Positions 1 to 11,639 of a stretch of 64,000 bases of DNA are shown piece by piece. The stretch spans positions 4,986,437 to 5,050,436 of the forward strand of contig OX104124.1 in assembly GCA_944474755.1 (NCBI GenBank). The letters are read 5' to 3'. Source of the stretch: Limnoperna fortunei. Taxonomy: Eukaryota; Mollusca; Bivalvia; Mytilida; Modiolidae. The notes beneath the pieces were generated by a model. That model saw only the letters and a program-made list of their open reading frames with translations. It made no database searches and was not told the origin of the DNA. A program made the translations under genes and the position numbers. Within the stretch, counting starts at the first letter, position 1; each line of letters opens with the position of its first letter.

Positions 1-500
1 GGTCTAAAATTGTCAGATGACTCCTTATAGGGGTTATTGCCCTTAAATGACAATTTTGTTATGAAATTTTCCATTTTTGTCCTGTAACTTGAAAGCCATA
101 GTAGCTAGATTAAAACTGTAAATTGCACAAATGATCAGCAATAGAAGCCCTACAAATGATTGCCGAGTCCAAAATTGCAAGATGACTCTTTATAGGAGTT
201 ATTGCCCTTTCATTATGAATTTGGACCAATGAACAGTTTTTTAATTATAAATTAGTCTATAACGCACCTATTAGTAGAGTAAAACTGTAAATTTCTAAAG
301 TACCCTAAAGGACAATGCCTAAAAACCATTTAATTTTCAGAAATTGTCGATGGCACCTTATAGGAGTTATTGTATTTAACAAATTTTTTTAAGAAATGTT
401 TAGTTTTTGCACAGTAACTTAAAAGCTATAACAACTAGGCTGAAACTGTTAATTTCAAAAATTTTAATATAGTTTAAGTCATTTGGATTCCAGGTGAGCG
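1..500. repeat. Tandem repeat, three diverged units of about 165-169 bp
   Basis: The phrase AAATTG..(A)GATGRC.CYTTATAGG followed by GTTATTG occurs at about 7, 172 and 341, giving spacings of 165 and 169 bp. Each unit then contains a variant of CTGTAACTT, AAAGC.ATA and ACTAG and ends in AAACTGTAAATTTC. The left edge of the window cuts the array, so the copy number is a minimum. No coding potential is visible. Confidence 0.75.
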
Positions 501-540
501 ATTACAGGCTCATGGGAGCCTCTAGTTTTTAAACCGCAAG
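481..540. repeat. Probable end of a common bivalve interspersed repeat
   Basis: The stretch CCAGGTGAGCGATTACAGG, followed by CTCATGGGAGCCTCTAGTTTTT, directly follows the 165-bp array. I recognise the CCAGGTGAGCGAT..AGG phrase from bivalve repeats, but cannot name the family. The inner GGCTCATGGGAGCC is a short palindrome. This piece and the tandem units before it probably belong to one element. Confidence 0.4.
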
Positions 541-934
541 AATGTTACTAGGGTAGGAAGTTGATGAAATGTATAGATGTTCCTGCTACAGAAACGCTCT
601 TCCTTAAGATCTAGTGTGTATATGAATTAAAAGATTGGCGCATACGCATGTTAAAACATATAGAGAGGATTGTTTAAATTTGTCGGCTTTTTCAATCGAA
701 TGACTGTTAACACTTTATTTAAAAATGTAGATAAGGTTTAAGTTAAGTTATTTTTCAAAACTTATTTAAAACAGAAGTCATAGTAATGTTATTGATCAAG
801 GAAGTTCCATAACAAACTATATAGCGTTATATATTAGTGCTAATATTTACGCAAATGATAGCGCTTCATTATCAATTGAGTATCTTTTATATTATAAAGA
901 ATCTAAGAAAACTAGTGAATGCATTCCATACTGA
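541..934. other. No gene seen
   Basis: AT-rich sequence without a usable open frame, recognised repeat or splice-framed exon on either strand. Confidence 0.6.
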
Positions 935-1265
935 AGTAAAATACTAAAAAATAAACCATTTATACCAAGAATAATCATTAAACCATGCATTCGTGGTATA
1001 GATAACGATGCACCATACGATATACTATGCGATAAAGGAAACGTTGCACGATTCGATATACCAAACGATACACGAAACTATCTATTAAAACGATAAACGC
1101 CGTCTCACCGTTTCCATCGTATATCCTATCGTATATCGTTTCGTTCATCGTGCGTACATCGTTTGTATATCGTGCGTACAGCGTTCGTACATCGTCCGTT
1201 CATCGTTCTGACATTGTTCGTGCATCGTGCGTTTCGCTAACTTATACGTTACAGGGACTGTAACA
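935..1265. mobile_element. Word-array foldback element, word CGTNCATCGT
   Basis: The left half (about 985-1090) repeats ACGAT words and the right half (1100-1235) repeats their complement, ATCGT, as in CGTTCATCGTGCGTACATCG. The two halves can therefore pair over a long imperfect hairpin. The right end, CTTATACGTTACAGGGACTG (1239-1258), occurs inverted at 20832-20852 at the border of a similar array, which fixes a shared element end. I see no transposase, so this is probably a non-autonomous DNA transposon. The left boundary is a guess. Confidence 0.55.
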
Positions 1266-2463
1266 AACAAAGCCTATAAGTATCCTCTTCTATAAACTGA
1301 TAACAAGGAATGCAAAATAACATATATACACATACACTTATAATTAATCATCAATATAATATAAACATAAAAAGTTTGGCTCAAAAATACTTGGGACAAT
1401 AGAGTGTATGTCCGATTCTGGTGAAAATAAATAATAATTTAGCTTATCAATACAATTATTGAGATTGAATAATGATAGTGTTTTTTATTAAAAGCAGTAC
1501 CTAAATAGCGTGTTATTTGATTAATGAAATAATATGAGTTGAAATAGTATTGGTATAGTAAGCAAAAAACAAAGAAAAGAAAAAAACATTACAAATATCG
1601 ACAATGGTTATAAAGGAATGAAGCTTTAGAACTAAGGAATTTTTTGGTATCTTTGATAAATTAAAGCAACACTTGTGCAATTTCTATGTTATCATCTGGA
1701 GAGTTTTGGATTGTACCCAAGAAGGGTATCACCATCTAGGTGATGGTTAAATGTTGGTAGTTTACATAGTAAGTAAGCTCGTTGACGCTAATATAATGAA
1801 TTTCGAAGAAATATGTGCACGTTATCTTCAATGTTACAACCATAGTCACATTCAGATCTTTCAGATAAGTGATAGTTTAAGTTCCTACTAACTTCATTAC
1901 GAAGACAACATTATTATAATATTGAAATGTCTTGGACCAATCTTGTAGTGCGCAGGGGGACTCATCAGATCTGAACCTAACTTGTTCCTAAACATAGAGA
2001 TAGATGGCAAGTTTTGTTCATCAGAATCAAATCTGTTCTAGGCTTCTAGTGCCGATGTTAAAAAGCTAGTTTTATAGGTCTGATTACGAGACCTGAGAAC
2101 ATTAAAAGTTTTGTGGTTTCTAAGAAGATATTGTTCATCTCAGTTAATATTGGAGATTATATATTCAGATATATAACTAAGGAGGTATCTATGCAAAGTC
2201 TAATATATAAAAACTAATTTTTGATTTCTTCTTCTATTTTGCACTGAATCCCAACCAAGTTCTTTAAAGGATGTAAAATTGTTATTCTCGTTTCTATCAA
2301 GTTGCCAGGAATTTTCATGTTTTACTACAGTTACGATCAATCATTTTACTTAGCGAAAAATGCTTAGTAAACAAATCAAAATAACCCATAGACAAAAACC
2401 ATATATTTGTATTTGGCTGAGAAACATATCTTAGTTAAGAAAATAGCAACATTAGCCAAATGT
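1266..2463. other. No gene seen
   Basis: AT-rich; short frames only, with no family match and no convincing splice-framed exon. Short local similarities may be old repeat debris. Confidence 0.55.
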
Positions 2464-2850
2464 TAAGGGAGAGTTACAAATCCGGATATAGACAAACACA
2501 ACACAAAAACCAAAAACATAAATAACAATAGAATAAAAATCATCGGTGCACTGAGGTGCTCCGAACGACTAAGCAGTTCCTGCCTCTAATTAGACACCAT
2601 CGAGTTACTCATTGTCATGTCCAAAGAAAAGTCATATCCAGGTATAGGAAACACTACCTATGACTAAGAGAAAATGTCAGATCATATTTGAGACACGGAT
2701 TTCCCGTAGCGATCAATTAAGTTATGTTGACGACCATAGAACTTCTGGAGAGAAGATCAACCTAGGTGCAACAAACCCTTGTTTGGGTAGTTAGCAGTCA
2801 ACAACAGTGATCGGTCTAGACAATCGGAATACCGATCGCAGGATCTAGAA
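2464..2850 (-). pseudogene. 3' end of a reverse-transcriptase retroelement (copy 1)
   Basis: On the minus strand this stretch matches the end of the better preserved copy at 9895-11124, both in the last coding part (KQGFV.PRL..S..., then ST.LNRYGKSVS) and in the 3' non-coding tail. The tail carries GTGCTCCGAACGACTAAGC and AATCCGGATATAGACAAAC, which recur with few changes near 10026 and 9931. All reverse-transcriptase catalytic motifs lie upstream and are missing, and the frame is broken by stops. This is a dead 5'-truncated copy. Confidence 0.7.
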
Positions 2851-2963
2851 TAATGGGTATTGGTAAAGAAAAATAAACACGTTGGTAACATATGACATAT
2901 ATAAGCCACAACAAAGTCAAGGTCAACTAGAAAACATATGACGTTATGTGGATAACTATTGTG

Positions 2964-4128
2964 TCAAATTGTTATTATTCTGGATTGAATAACTATTTTG
3001 CATGAACACATATGTGTTGTGTTCCTGTAGAACATTTGTCCATCTCTCGTTAACCTAACTTGTGTCCCTCTTTGGTAACGCTCAACAAATCCCTCGTCCC
3101 ATTTTGGACTAGTCTTATGCTGGTCTCGATTCATTATTAAAACTTTCTGACCTGTACGATTTTTGACGAATGTTCCTGCCCGTTTATCGGCGTTTTTCTT
3201 TATTTCTAACTTTTGTTTCCTGTCCCGGTCGCGCAGTTTCTTGTCCTTTAGCCTTGGCCCATAATGCGGCAATTTGTTTCGCATTTTTCGTCCGTACAAA
3301 CATTCTCTGGGTGCGACGCCAGTAGTACAGTGTGTAGTTGTACGATAAGCCAACAACAATTTGTAAAGTTCATTTCTCCAATTTGTGTGCGTGATCTTTG
3401 ATGTTTTCATGAATTTAGAAAAAAGGTCTTATTGAAATTTTCGGTCAGTCCATTTGCCTACGGCCAGTACGGTGTTGCTCGTTAATGTCTTATCCCGTTA
3501 TCTGTAAGAATAGTTTGAATTCTTCCGATACAAATTGTGGTCCGTTGTCCATAGTAACTTCAACGGGGAGTCCATGTGTGGCGAATATTTTCATTAACTT
3601 TTGTATGATAACGGAGGATGTTGTTGATTTTATGATTTCAACCTCTGGGTATCTAGAGTAATATTCAATCACCACGAATAAGTATTAACCTCCTGGGTAC
3701 GGTCCTAATAAGTCAATGCCTAATCTTTCCCATTTTTGTTGTGGTAGTTGAGACGGTTGTAAAGGTGGTGGTCGTGACCTATTCTGGGCCATTTGACAAG
3801 CATGACAAGTCGCAATAAGACTTTCTACGTCTAGGTCAATTCCTGCCCACCATACTTTTTCTCTTAACAGTTGTTTAGTTTTTACTATTCCTTAGTGTGA
3901 TTCGTGTGCGATTGACAGTACGCGTGCCTGTAATGATTTCGGAATAATTAATTTTGTTCCTCTCCGTAGCATGTCGTCTTTTTCTGATAATTCATTCCTC
4001 ACTTTTCTATAGAGTTTCAAGTCTTCATTATTAGGCCATTTATCACTTTCTAAAGCTGTGATAATCTCTCTAATTGATTTATCTTTAGCAGACTCGGCCT
4101 TGATTTCGGTGATATTTATGTGTTGCAC
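2964..4128 (-). pseudogene. Broken Ty3/gypsy-type integrase fragment
   Basis: Read on the minus strand from 4128. First comes a linker, then the start of a zinc-binding domain (HESH), an in-frame stop near 3893, and the C..C pair (ATCHACQMAQN). Next is GIDLLGPYPGG with the first catalytic Asp, another in-frame stop at about 3685-3687, and then VTMDNGPQFVSEEF with the second catalytic Asp (3490-3675). A third stop and a frame change remove the region of the catalytic Glu. The last frame, 2964-3410, holds AYRTTTHCTTGVAPRECLYG, typical of the end of gypsy integrases. No protease, reverse transcriptase, RNase H or LTR is visible next to it, so this is an isolated 3' pol remnant. Several stops and shifts make it inactive. 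Confidence 0.85.
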
Positions 4129-4448
4129 ATAACTGTGGTGTGGATATTTTAAACATTTTCATTGTTTACAAATACTAATTAATACAGTAGTTATATTTGT
4201 TATTATTAAAATTTATATTTGTTCCAACATGAGGTATACTGTTTGTGTATTCCAGCAACAAACATTTGATAGTGTGCATGTACAAGTCGTTAAATCGACA
4301 TGTGAGGCAAATACACACGTAATTCATAACATACTATGCTATTCGTCTTTTTTTTTATTCAAATAACAGTTAACAGCGTCAGTATGTTAGTGTGCGCTTT
4401 TATTGTTAAAAAAACGCCGCTGTATTAAGAATCATTGTGCCTTGTTGG

Positions 4449-4560
4449 TATCTAACGCCACTATCAGCAATGCTTCAAGTCTATCATGGCGTCCAGTTAA
4501 TTTGTGGAAGTACCCAACCTCCTGTCGTTAAGCTGTCAGTCCTTGTCAAAACTAGTGCAC
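4449..4560 (-). repeat. Old fragment of the main tRNA-headed SINE
   Basis: TAACGCCACTATCAGCAATG, then TATCATGGCGTCCAGTTAAT and CCTGTCGTTAAGCTGTCAGTC follow the order of the 3' half of the SINE seen complete at 46554-46820, read on the opposite strand. It is strongly diverged and lacks the tRNA-like head. Confidence 0.6.
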
Positions 4561-4990
4561 AGATACTATTACCACATACATTGATATACACATATATCAA
4601 AATCAATATATGTTCCACAGCAGCACGAAAACTTTCTTCATAGTTTATTATAATTGTATCACGGAAGATTGTATTTTCTGGTTATACCTAACTGATAGTA
4701 TCCAAATATATCATGCATTAGCTGGAAGTGGCTGCAGTAGAATTATTTTGCCGCTAATACACGAATAACATTTTTTCCTACTGATTTCGAAATTTGAAAT
4801 TTACCATTACATTTATCTATCTTTCGATGTTACATGAATATGAAATTGTACCGTTGAAACAAAACCCTATTTGAACACGCCCAAAATAAATTACTTTTTA
4901 TACCGACTTGCGGTGCTTTATTTTAAAAATATATTTTAAATTCGCTATATTTCCTTAACATTCAACATACGTTTACTAGAGTGAAATACA
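4561..4990. other. No gene seen
   Basis: AT-rich spacer between two SINE copies; nothing recognised. Confidence 0.55.
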
Positions 4991-5228
4991 TTAAGTGGTT
5001 AAGGTAGTTCGTCTACTATTGATCACGTGGTCTGTCAACACTGCGATTGCGGGTAGGGTGTACTCGACTCAAATCTTAACTGACAAGGATTGCCAGTTTT
5101 CCTACCGCAGGTCGAGGGTTTCTCCGGGTACTCCGGCTTCATCCCCCAATAAAAACTGGACGCCATGATATAGCTGAAAAATTGCTGAAAATGGCGTTAA
5201 ACATCATTCAAACAAAACAAACAAACAA
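4991..5228 (+). repeat. Main tRNA-headed SINE, nearly full length
   Basis: The head GTGGTTAAGGTAGTTCGTCT (A-box-like) is followed by the Leu/Ser-like arm. The B-box region is shortened (GCGATTGCGGGTAGGGTG), so the GGTTCGAGTC word is deleted. The body then has CTCCGGGTACTCCGGCTTC, AATAAAAACTGGACGCCATG and TAGCTGAAAAATTGCTGAAA, and a CAAACAAA tail. Loss of the B box would silence Pol III transcription of this copy. Confidence 0.85.
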
Positions 5229-6165
5229 TAAAATACATACATCGCAAGTATTGACATCAGATCATGAAAGCTAAAAGCTGTTATCAACAAAATGTGTTTA
5301 GTAAAATCGTTAACGTACACAAAGATAACTTAAACCAGTCAAAATGTCAACTTCAAATATGAGCCGTTTGGCAAATAATTTCAACGTTTCAAACAAAGGG
5401 TGGACATCAGATATGACCGCTGCATATGACAGATTTCGATATAACTGTTCTTAATAACGTTAAAAAACGGTTAAAATATTTGATGTTGTCAAACTGAGAG
5501 ATAAAAATATCTTATTTCAACTGTTAAGTGACAAAAAATGTCTTAGCGACTCGAAATGGTTAAATTTAGAAAGTATCGTGACATTCAATGTTCGAATTAA
5601 AAAAAAAGCTGCCAAACTTCTGCTCTAAAATTGCCACTTTACAAAAATATCCAATAAAAATGTCATAAATGTGTCCTTTTAATAGCACGTCAGTATGCTA
5701 GCAATTTGAGCATAGACTAAGTCAACGAAATATCAGTACAACAAATAGGACAAGTGCTTGATAAGTCTAGAAGGGAACATTAAGAAGTGTTATAAGTTTC
5801 CTAATTGTTGAAGTTAAGTAGATTTCATTTACCAAGGAAAAGTGAAGAAGTCTTTTCCATCCGCATTTAATCAAATATGAGGTAAGTTGATGAGGTTAAG
5901 TATGTAGATTTTACTTATTACCCCATTATTATAACTCTGATTCGTACAGATGACTTTATTACCAAATTTAGACGTTAGATATAAAATCACAACTAGGACC
6001 ATACAGAAGCAATTTAAAACCATATAACATATAAAACCTCATTTTGTAGACCTTTTAAGAAAAATTTGATGTATGCATCTCTAGAATTAAGGATATCAGA
6101 AAACAAACACTAGAAAATAGGAAAAGTCTGAAAAGGTTAGTTTTTGAATGGTACTTACTTTTACT
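5229..6165. other. No gene seen
   Basis: Only short frames. A GTAAGTTGATGAGG donor-like word near 5881 has no supporting upstream frame, so I do not call an exon. Confidence 0.5.
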
Positions 6166-6610
6166 TGACGGTCCTGAATCTGTCTTAATTGTACTTACCT
6201 TTACTCGACATAAGTCTTGATTTGATAACAAATTCAGTACTAGACGAAGTATCGACTAGTATGGTTATTGACTGAATGAGTCTCGACCAGTCTGAAAAGA
6301 CTGAATGAATCTTGACCTGAACTCTACCGAGTCTCGACTAGCCTTATTTTGTTTAAATCAGTGTTTCTCGACCCAGTCTCGAAAAGTTTTTTTTATTGGT
6401 CTGAATAATTCTAGATCAGTCAATGGATTAAATTAATCTCGACCTAACCTCGATTAGTCTTGATATTGTCTGAATCAGTCTTGACCAGTCCAAAAAGACT
6501 AAATAAATCTCGACCCAGTATTATCTAGTCTTGTTAATATCTTAATCAGTCGTTGACCAGTTTGAGAAGTCTCAATCTTATCTCAACCCAGGTTTGTCTA
6601 TTCTTATGGT
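6166..6610. repeat. Word-array repeat, word CTCGACC.AGTCTGAA
   Basis: Variants of TCTCGACCAGTCTGAAAAGA and GAATGAATC recur about ten times with irregular spacing, for example near 6283, 6310, 6335, 6368, 6427, 6478 and 6550. The array is direct rather than inverted. It ends near GTGTCCGGACAACAATTGACC. It has the same architecture as the other word arrays in the window but a different word. Confidence 0.55.
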
Positions 6611-6990
6611 GTCCGGACAACAATTGACCACTTGATCGTGTCCCAATTTGCATTGATATTTAATGTAGAGGACCTTGGTAATGTTCAGGAAACATCGGAA
6701 ATACTATAAGAGTAGCTAATTTCATTTTCTCAAAATTGTTAAAAAACCCAAAGTGAAACTATATTTATGTGTATCATTTATTAGTAATACAATGATATTA
6801 ATAATAAAGCTGTATTTCTCGGTCAAAAAAGGAAATTAAACGGTAATTTCAGTTATGGGTCGGATGCCTTAAGCATTTAAAACAACCTTAAAATATATAG
6901 TAAGTATAGAATTTAAATTCTACTTTTAATATTTTCACAATATGTTTAAATATATGTCCATTAGACCTATAGTTGATACGTTCTTTGTTG
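6611..6990. other. No gene seen
   Basis: AT-rich, no frame or repeat recognised. Confidence 0.5.
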
Positions 6991-7167
6991 TGAACTTGAC
7001 TCCAATCTTAATTGACAATGATTGCCAGTTTTCCCACCGAAGAACGGTAGTAATCACCGGGTAGTCCGGCTTCCTCCCCTAATAAAAACTGAACAAAATT
7101 TTCAGCATGATATAGCTGAATATTTTTTGAAAGTGACATTAAACAATATTCAAACAAACAAACAAAT
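6991..7167 (+). repeat. 5'-truncated main SINE
   Basis: Begins inside the body at CTTGACTCCAATCTTAATTG and continues through AGTCCGGCTTCCTCCCC and AATAAAAACTG to the CAAACAAA tail. A short piece, AAAATTTTCAGCATGATATAG, departs from the usual spacing. The tRNA-like head is absent, as expected for a truncated retroposed copy. Confidence 0.8.
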
Positions 7168-9894
7168 CTTTGTGTTGTTATGTCTTTAAACATATCATCA
7201 CTGTTGTTTAATTGATAAATTCCCAATGAAAATGTATTATTTTCTCAGCTTATGAAACTATTTTCCTATTTTGAACATAGCATTTAAAACCTTGTTACTC
7301 CTGAGCAATTTTTTTTCAAACACACAATCATTTCTAATTACCTCCTTTTTGGGGTCTATGCGTTCAGCACACAAATTTCTTGTATTTCACTATTAGCCAT
7401 AATGGCTGTATTCAAAAACATTATTTATGTCTTTATTTTATTTTCTGAACAACAAAATCAAATATCATTATGCTACCAGTGCTTGCTGTACCAATTTGTT
7501 ATGAAAGGTGTTATGTAAACAATCTTATTACAGGCGTAACGTTAGTTGGTGTTTTTTAAATTAATTATCTTCTATTTTGTTAACTTGTATCATTTCTTCA
7601 GGTGGGGGTATGTGGCAAACACATATTTAAATTAAAATTTATTTGAAATGAAAGTCTGTCACAGTCATGTGAACACACTGATTGTTTAATGTTATTTGTT
7701 ACTCCAAAAACGATCTTTTTCGATTTTTTTTTTACCTTAAAATTGTTCTTTAAATAAACATTGAACTTTTGTCCAGATTGAAATTATACCTTTCCCATTC
7801 AAATATATTATTTTATTAATTATTTAAGAAATGATTAAATCCAATATAAAATTTAGGATAAAATAATGTTGATTTATTGACTATCATGTCATTTTATGTA
7901 TGATCTGATTATAACACGTTACGAACTTATGAATTGTTGAAAAAAAAATCTTGTTACAAAAATATGTCCTTAAAATATTGCAATTTGTTTTTATAGTTTA
8001 GTTTTGCACGAAAAAACTGGAGATGAGGAACATGCAAAACGAATGTGCTTAATATATTAATATTTAGATCGGATCCTATTTTTTTTCAGAAAAACGTTCA
8101 GATGTTAAACGTTTGCCAGACAAGAAACATACAAATTTATTTCACAAATGAAACACTTTGCCCATTGATAACTTAAATTGCAATTAGAGGAATTAATATC
8201 TAATTGTAATTATTGCAGCAAAAGTGAAGAGAAAAGTTCTCTTGGAAATAAAATGTAATAAAAGCTTTGAATTTGGACTTGTTTTTTATTTGAAAATTGT
8301 GTGACAATAATGTGTAAATAATAAATTTTTAAAATTTTTATGATATTTGGACTCTTTAACTCATCAGTAAAATAGAACTAAAACATAAGTCTGTTACAAA
8401 AAAGCATGTGAAGATGCGTAAACCTTTTCCAATTACTAGTGTTATTGCCTCTAATCCTGTCGATCAAATATGTGCTGGAGATAGAAAATAAACGTGTGGT
8501 GTAACAAAAAATGTTAAAAGTCAAATGTACTCATATCTAATTTGGTAAAAAGTAAATTAAATTAACTGTTTGGCTATTTTGACTGCCTCAGTGGGGTGTA
8601 TGTGGCTTAATTTTATTAAAAAAAATACATTTCAAAATTTAATACATCTATATCTTTGTTCTGTGTCACTTTTATGCCATCAGGATCATTAACCTAAATA
8701 ATGGAAACTATTTGATTTCACCGACCACCCTCATTCCCCTGTACATGTATACATAATGTAAACAGAGAAGCTATACCAAAACAATATATCTGTATGTTAA
8801 ACCAATCAATTACATCGGGTTGTAGATTTGAACCATAGATCAAAGTGGAATAAATAAGAACAAGTTTATATAATTAAATACATTATGCTATTTTTTCATG
8901 AAACATAAAAGCCTATCAAACCATTATACCATACCCGACTAAAGTAGGGTTCACTAGTTAGATTGTCAAGTAAAGTTATGTAAAATTAGGACAGATTCAG
9001 ATTCATCGAGTAAAAATCAGTACAATTTTATACACGTTCTTAATACTATGCCAGCACCATTTCAAACTTAACATTGAAAGGGTGTACTTTTTTATAACTA
9101 CTAAACATTAATCAGTTTCTTTAAAGAAACAAATATAGTTTCAGTTGTACTGGCAAAATGGTAATTTAGGGAAACTATGTTAAACTGTCATTAGGTTTGA
9201 AAATGTGTTTCTGCGGTAATAATAACTAGTGTGTGCATATTTAAAATGGTTTAAATTTATCTTCATTACAATATACCAATACTTACTTATGCAGTACTAA
9301 AACATGTTTTCATTTAAATGGGATCCAAAATTAACCATGCTGTCTGTGCTTTCAAATAACAAACAATTATTGCATATATCTCCACATGCTAATATCTACA
9401 AGTGTTTGCACATACGAATATAGGAAACACAATCCACGAAGGTGTTATTAACAATGTTAAGAATTAAAAAGTTATAGTTGCTGTTAAAAGCTATTGTTGG
9501 CTACTTCGCGTCTACTATTACAAAAAGCACTGACATAATATTCGATATTAGTTCTACAACAGCATAATCACTTTATTCGTATTTTATTAAAAAGCGTCAC
9601 TGTAGATGCTGTGCTACGATTTTTAAGCTAAACCTACATGCCGGGTTTTTTCAAGTTGTCGATAGTAACCTCTTATTATTGTTCAGTTAAATCGTTATCA
9701 AGAAATGGAAAAAATTCCAGAACACAGTTTAGATTTGTTTGAAATGTGAATTTTAACAAGCTGATTTCAATGTTCTCGATTCCAACAAACAGGCCATATT
9801 TCCATTATAATAGTTGGAAGATATCATAATTTGTCGGTATATACACTGTTTCCAAAAATTGTCGGGTTGTAAAAAAGTAGCGAAGAAAACCGAC
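7168..9894. other. No gene seen
   Basis: Long AT-rich stretch with homopolymer runs. I found no recognised domain in either strand and no repeat of note. Intron sequence is possible. Confidence 0.5.
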
Positions 9895-11124
9895 CGAACA
9901 ACAAGAGCCAAAACCCAAGGGACAGTTACAAATCCGGATATAGACAAACACAACACAAAGATCAAAAACATAAAACACAGAAAGAGAGTAACCCGAACCC
10001 AATAAAAGCCATGGGTGCACTCAGGTGCTCCGGACGAGTAAGCAGTGCCTGCCTCTAATTAGACACCCGTCGAATTACTCATTGTCTTGTGCAAGGAAAA
10101 GTCAAATCCAGGAATAGGAAACACTGCCTATGACTCAGCGAAAATGTCAGATCGTATTGGAGACACTTATTTCCCGTAACGATCAATTAAGTCGTGGTGC
10201 CGACCATAGAACTTCTGGAGAGATAACATCAACCTAGGTACAACAAACCCTTGTTTGAGTAGTTTAGCAGTCAATAGCAGTGATCGGTCTAGAAAATCTG
10301 AATAACGATCGCAGGATCTAGAATAACGTATAGGTTGTGAAATGTACACACCATACGCTGGAGCTGCTGGAATGTTGCTGTAGATGAACGGGAAGTTGAC
10401 AGTTTGGAAGTTGAAGTCATAACGCTTGTCGTAGAGCCTAGTTTGTAGTTTTCCTGAGTCTATTTCTAGAAGTAGGTCTAAGTAAGAGGCTGATCGTAGT
10501 GTATTGGTGATGTCTTTAATTTCAAGCTCGCTAGGGTAAATTGAATGTAAATAGTCACCAAATTTAGCATTGTTTAGGGACAAAACATCATCAGTATAGC
10601 GGACTGTGAAATTTAAGGTCTTGGCCAGAGTCTTTTCTTTCTTCTTCAGTAGGCCTTCTAGCAGCCTCATAGGAGTACAAAAACAGGTCGGCGAGGAGAG
10701 GAGCACAAGTAGTACCCATTGGAATACCAACAGTCTGTTGAAAAACATGTCCTCCAAACATGACGAATATGTTGTCAATTAGAAAATCTAACATGTGACA
10801 GATTTGGTCTTCAGTATATTTAGTATTAGCTTTGGAGTCATTGATGACGAAGTAAGATCTGTCATGATTAATTACCAGGTATTTATATCGTCTCTTTCCG
10901 TTTTTCTTGAAAAAGCAGCGTTTTATAAGATCTTTTAGCATGGTTTTAAGCTGCGTATGAGGGATGGCCGTATAGAGTGTCGAAAAATCAAATGTTTTAA
11001 TGCTGTTACAATGGGAAAGAGATCCAGACCTCAAGATGTCTATCAGGTTTTTTGAATTTTTTAATATCCACATTTCATTTATTCCACTTCTGGAGTAGCA
11101 AATGTCAATGTATTTTTGTGTCAA
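9895..11124 (-). pseudogene. Reverse-transcriptase retroelement (Penelope-like?), frameshifted copy
   Basis: Two overlapping minus-strand frames together make one reverse-transcriptase region. The upstream frame (11124 down to 10591) begins MTQKYIDICYSRSGINEMWI. It contains FDFSTLYTAIPH (motif A, catalytic Asp) and QTVGIPMGTTCAPLLADLFL (motif B). A frame change near 10680 moves the rest to the second frame (10778 down to 10167). That frame holds YTDDVLSLNN (motif C; the usual form is YIDD), SASYLDLLLEIDSGK, FNFQTVNFPFI and FYGRHHDLIDRYGK at its end. A non-coding 3' tail follows down to about 9895 and is shared with 2464-2850. The N-terminal part and any endonuclease are missing. The GIPMGTNCAPLLADLFL class is abundant in bivalves and cnidarians; placing it among Penelope-like elements is inference. 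Confidence 0.8.
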
Positions 11125-11408
11125 ATTTAACTTATCCGTTTTTTTTTCTATTTGACAATATCATAATTATCTTCCAAATTTTACTATCACAATGTCTATC
11201 AATAAAAGTAATTCAACGATATCTTTTACCACTATTATTTTACTTTACGCAGTGAACTGTCAGTTTGTGGGCGTTTGCAGATAATACTTGTATGACATTG
11301 GTTCTCTTATTCCAGAATTGCTTTTGCATCAACGCAATTTACTTTTTTTCATTTGCAAAACATCTACATGTTTACATGTGAGGTTATTAATGCCTGGAAT
11401 TGCGTGTT

Positions 11409-11505
11409 AATTATACTTTACACCGGTATTCCATGGTTATTTTACTTTACACCGGTATTCCATGGTTATTTTACTTTACACCGGTATTCCATGGTTATTT
11501 TCATT
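11409..11505. repeat. 29-bp tandem minisatellite, about three copies
   Basis: The unit TTTTACTTTACACCGGTATT plus CCATGGTTA repeats with almost no differences; the first copy begins ATTATACTTTACACCGG. Near identity of the copies suggests recent expansion or slippage. Confidence 0.9.
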
Positions 11506-11639
11506 CAATTTTAATCGCGCATTTTGATTTGTCAAAACAAACCTCTAAATATATAAACCGGTGTCATATAAAATCAGTTTTTGATTTACAAATTCTTTCT
11601 GTGAAAAAGAGATGAGGAAGACCTCTATGAGTTTCAAAA

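Noticed and set aside
9753..10020. Overlapping short frames on both strands with hydrophobic stretches
   Set aside because: They fall partly in the non-coding 3' tail of the retroelement, which is also found at 2464-2560 without an open frame.
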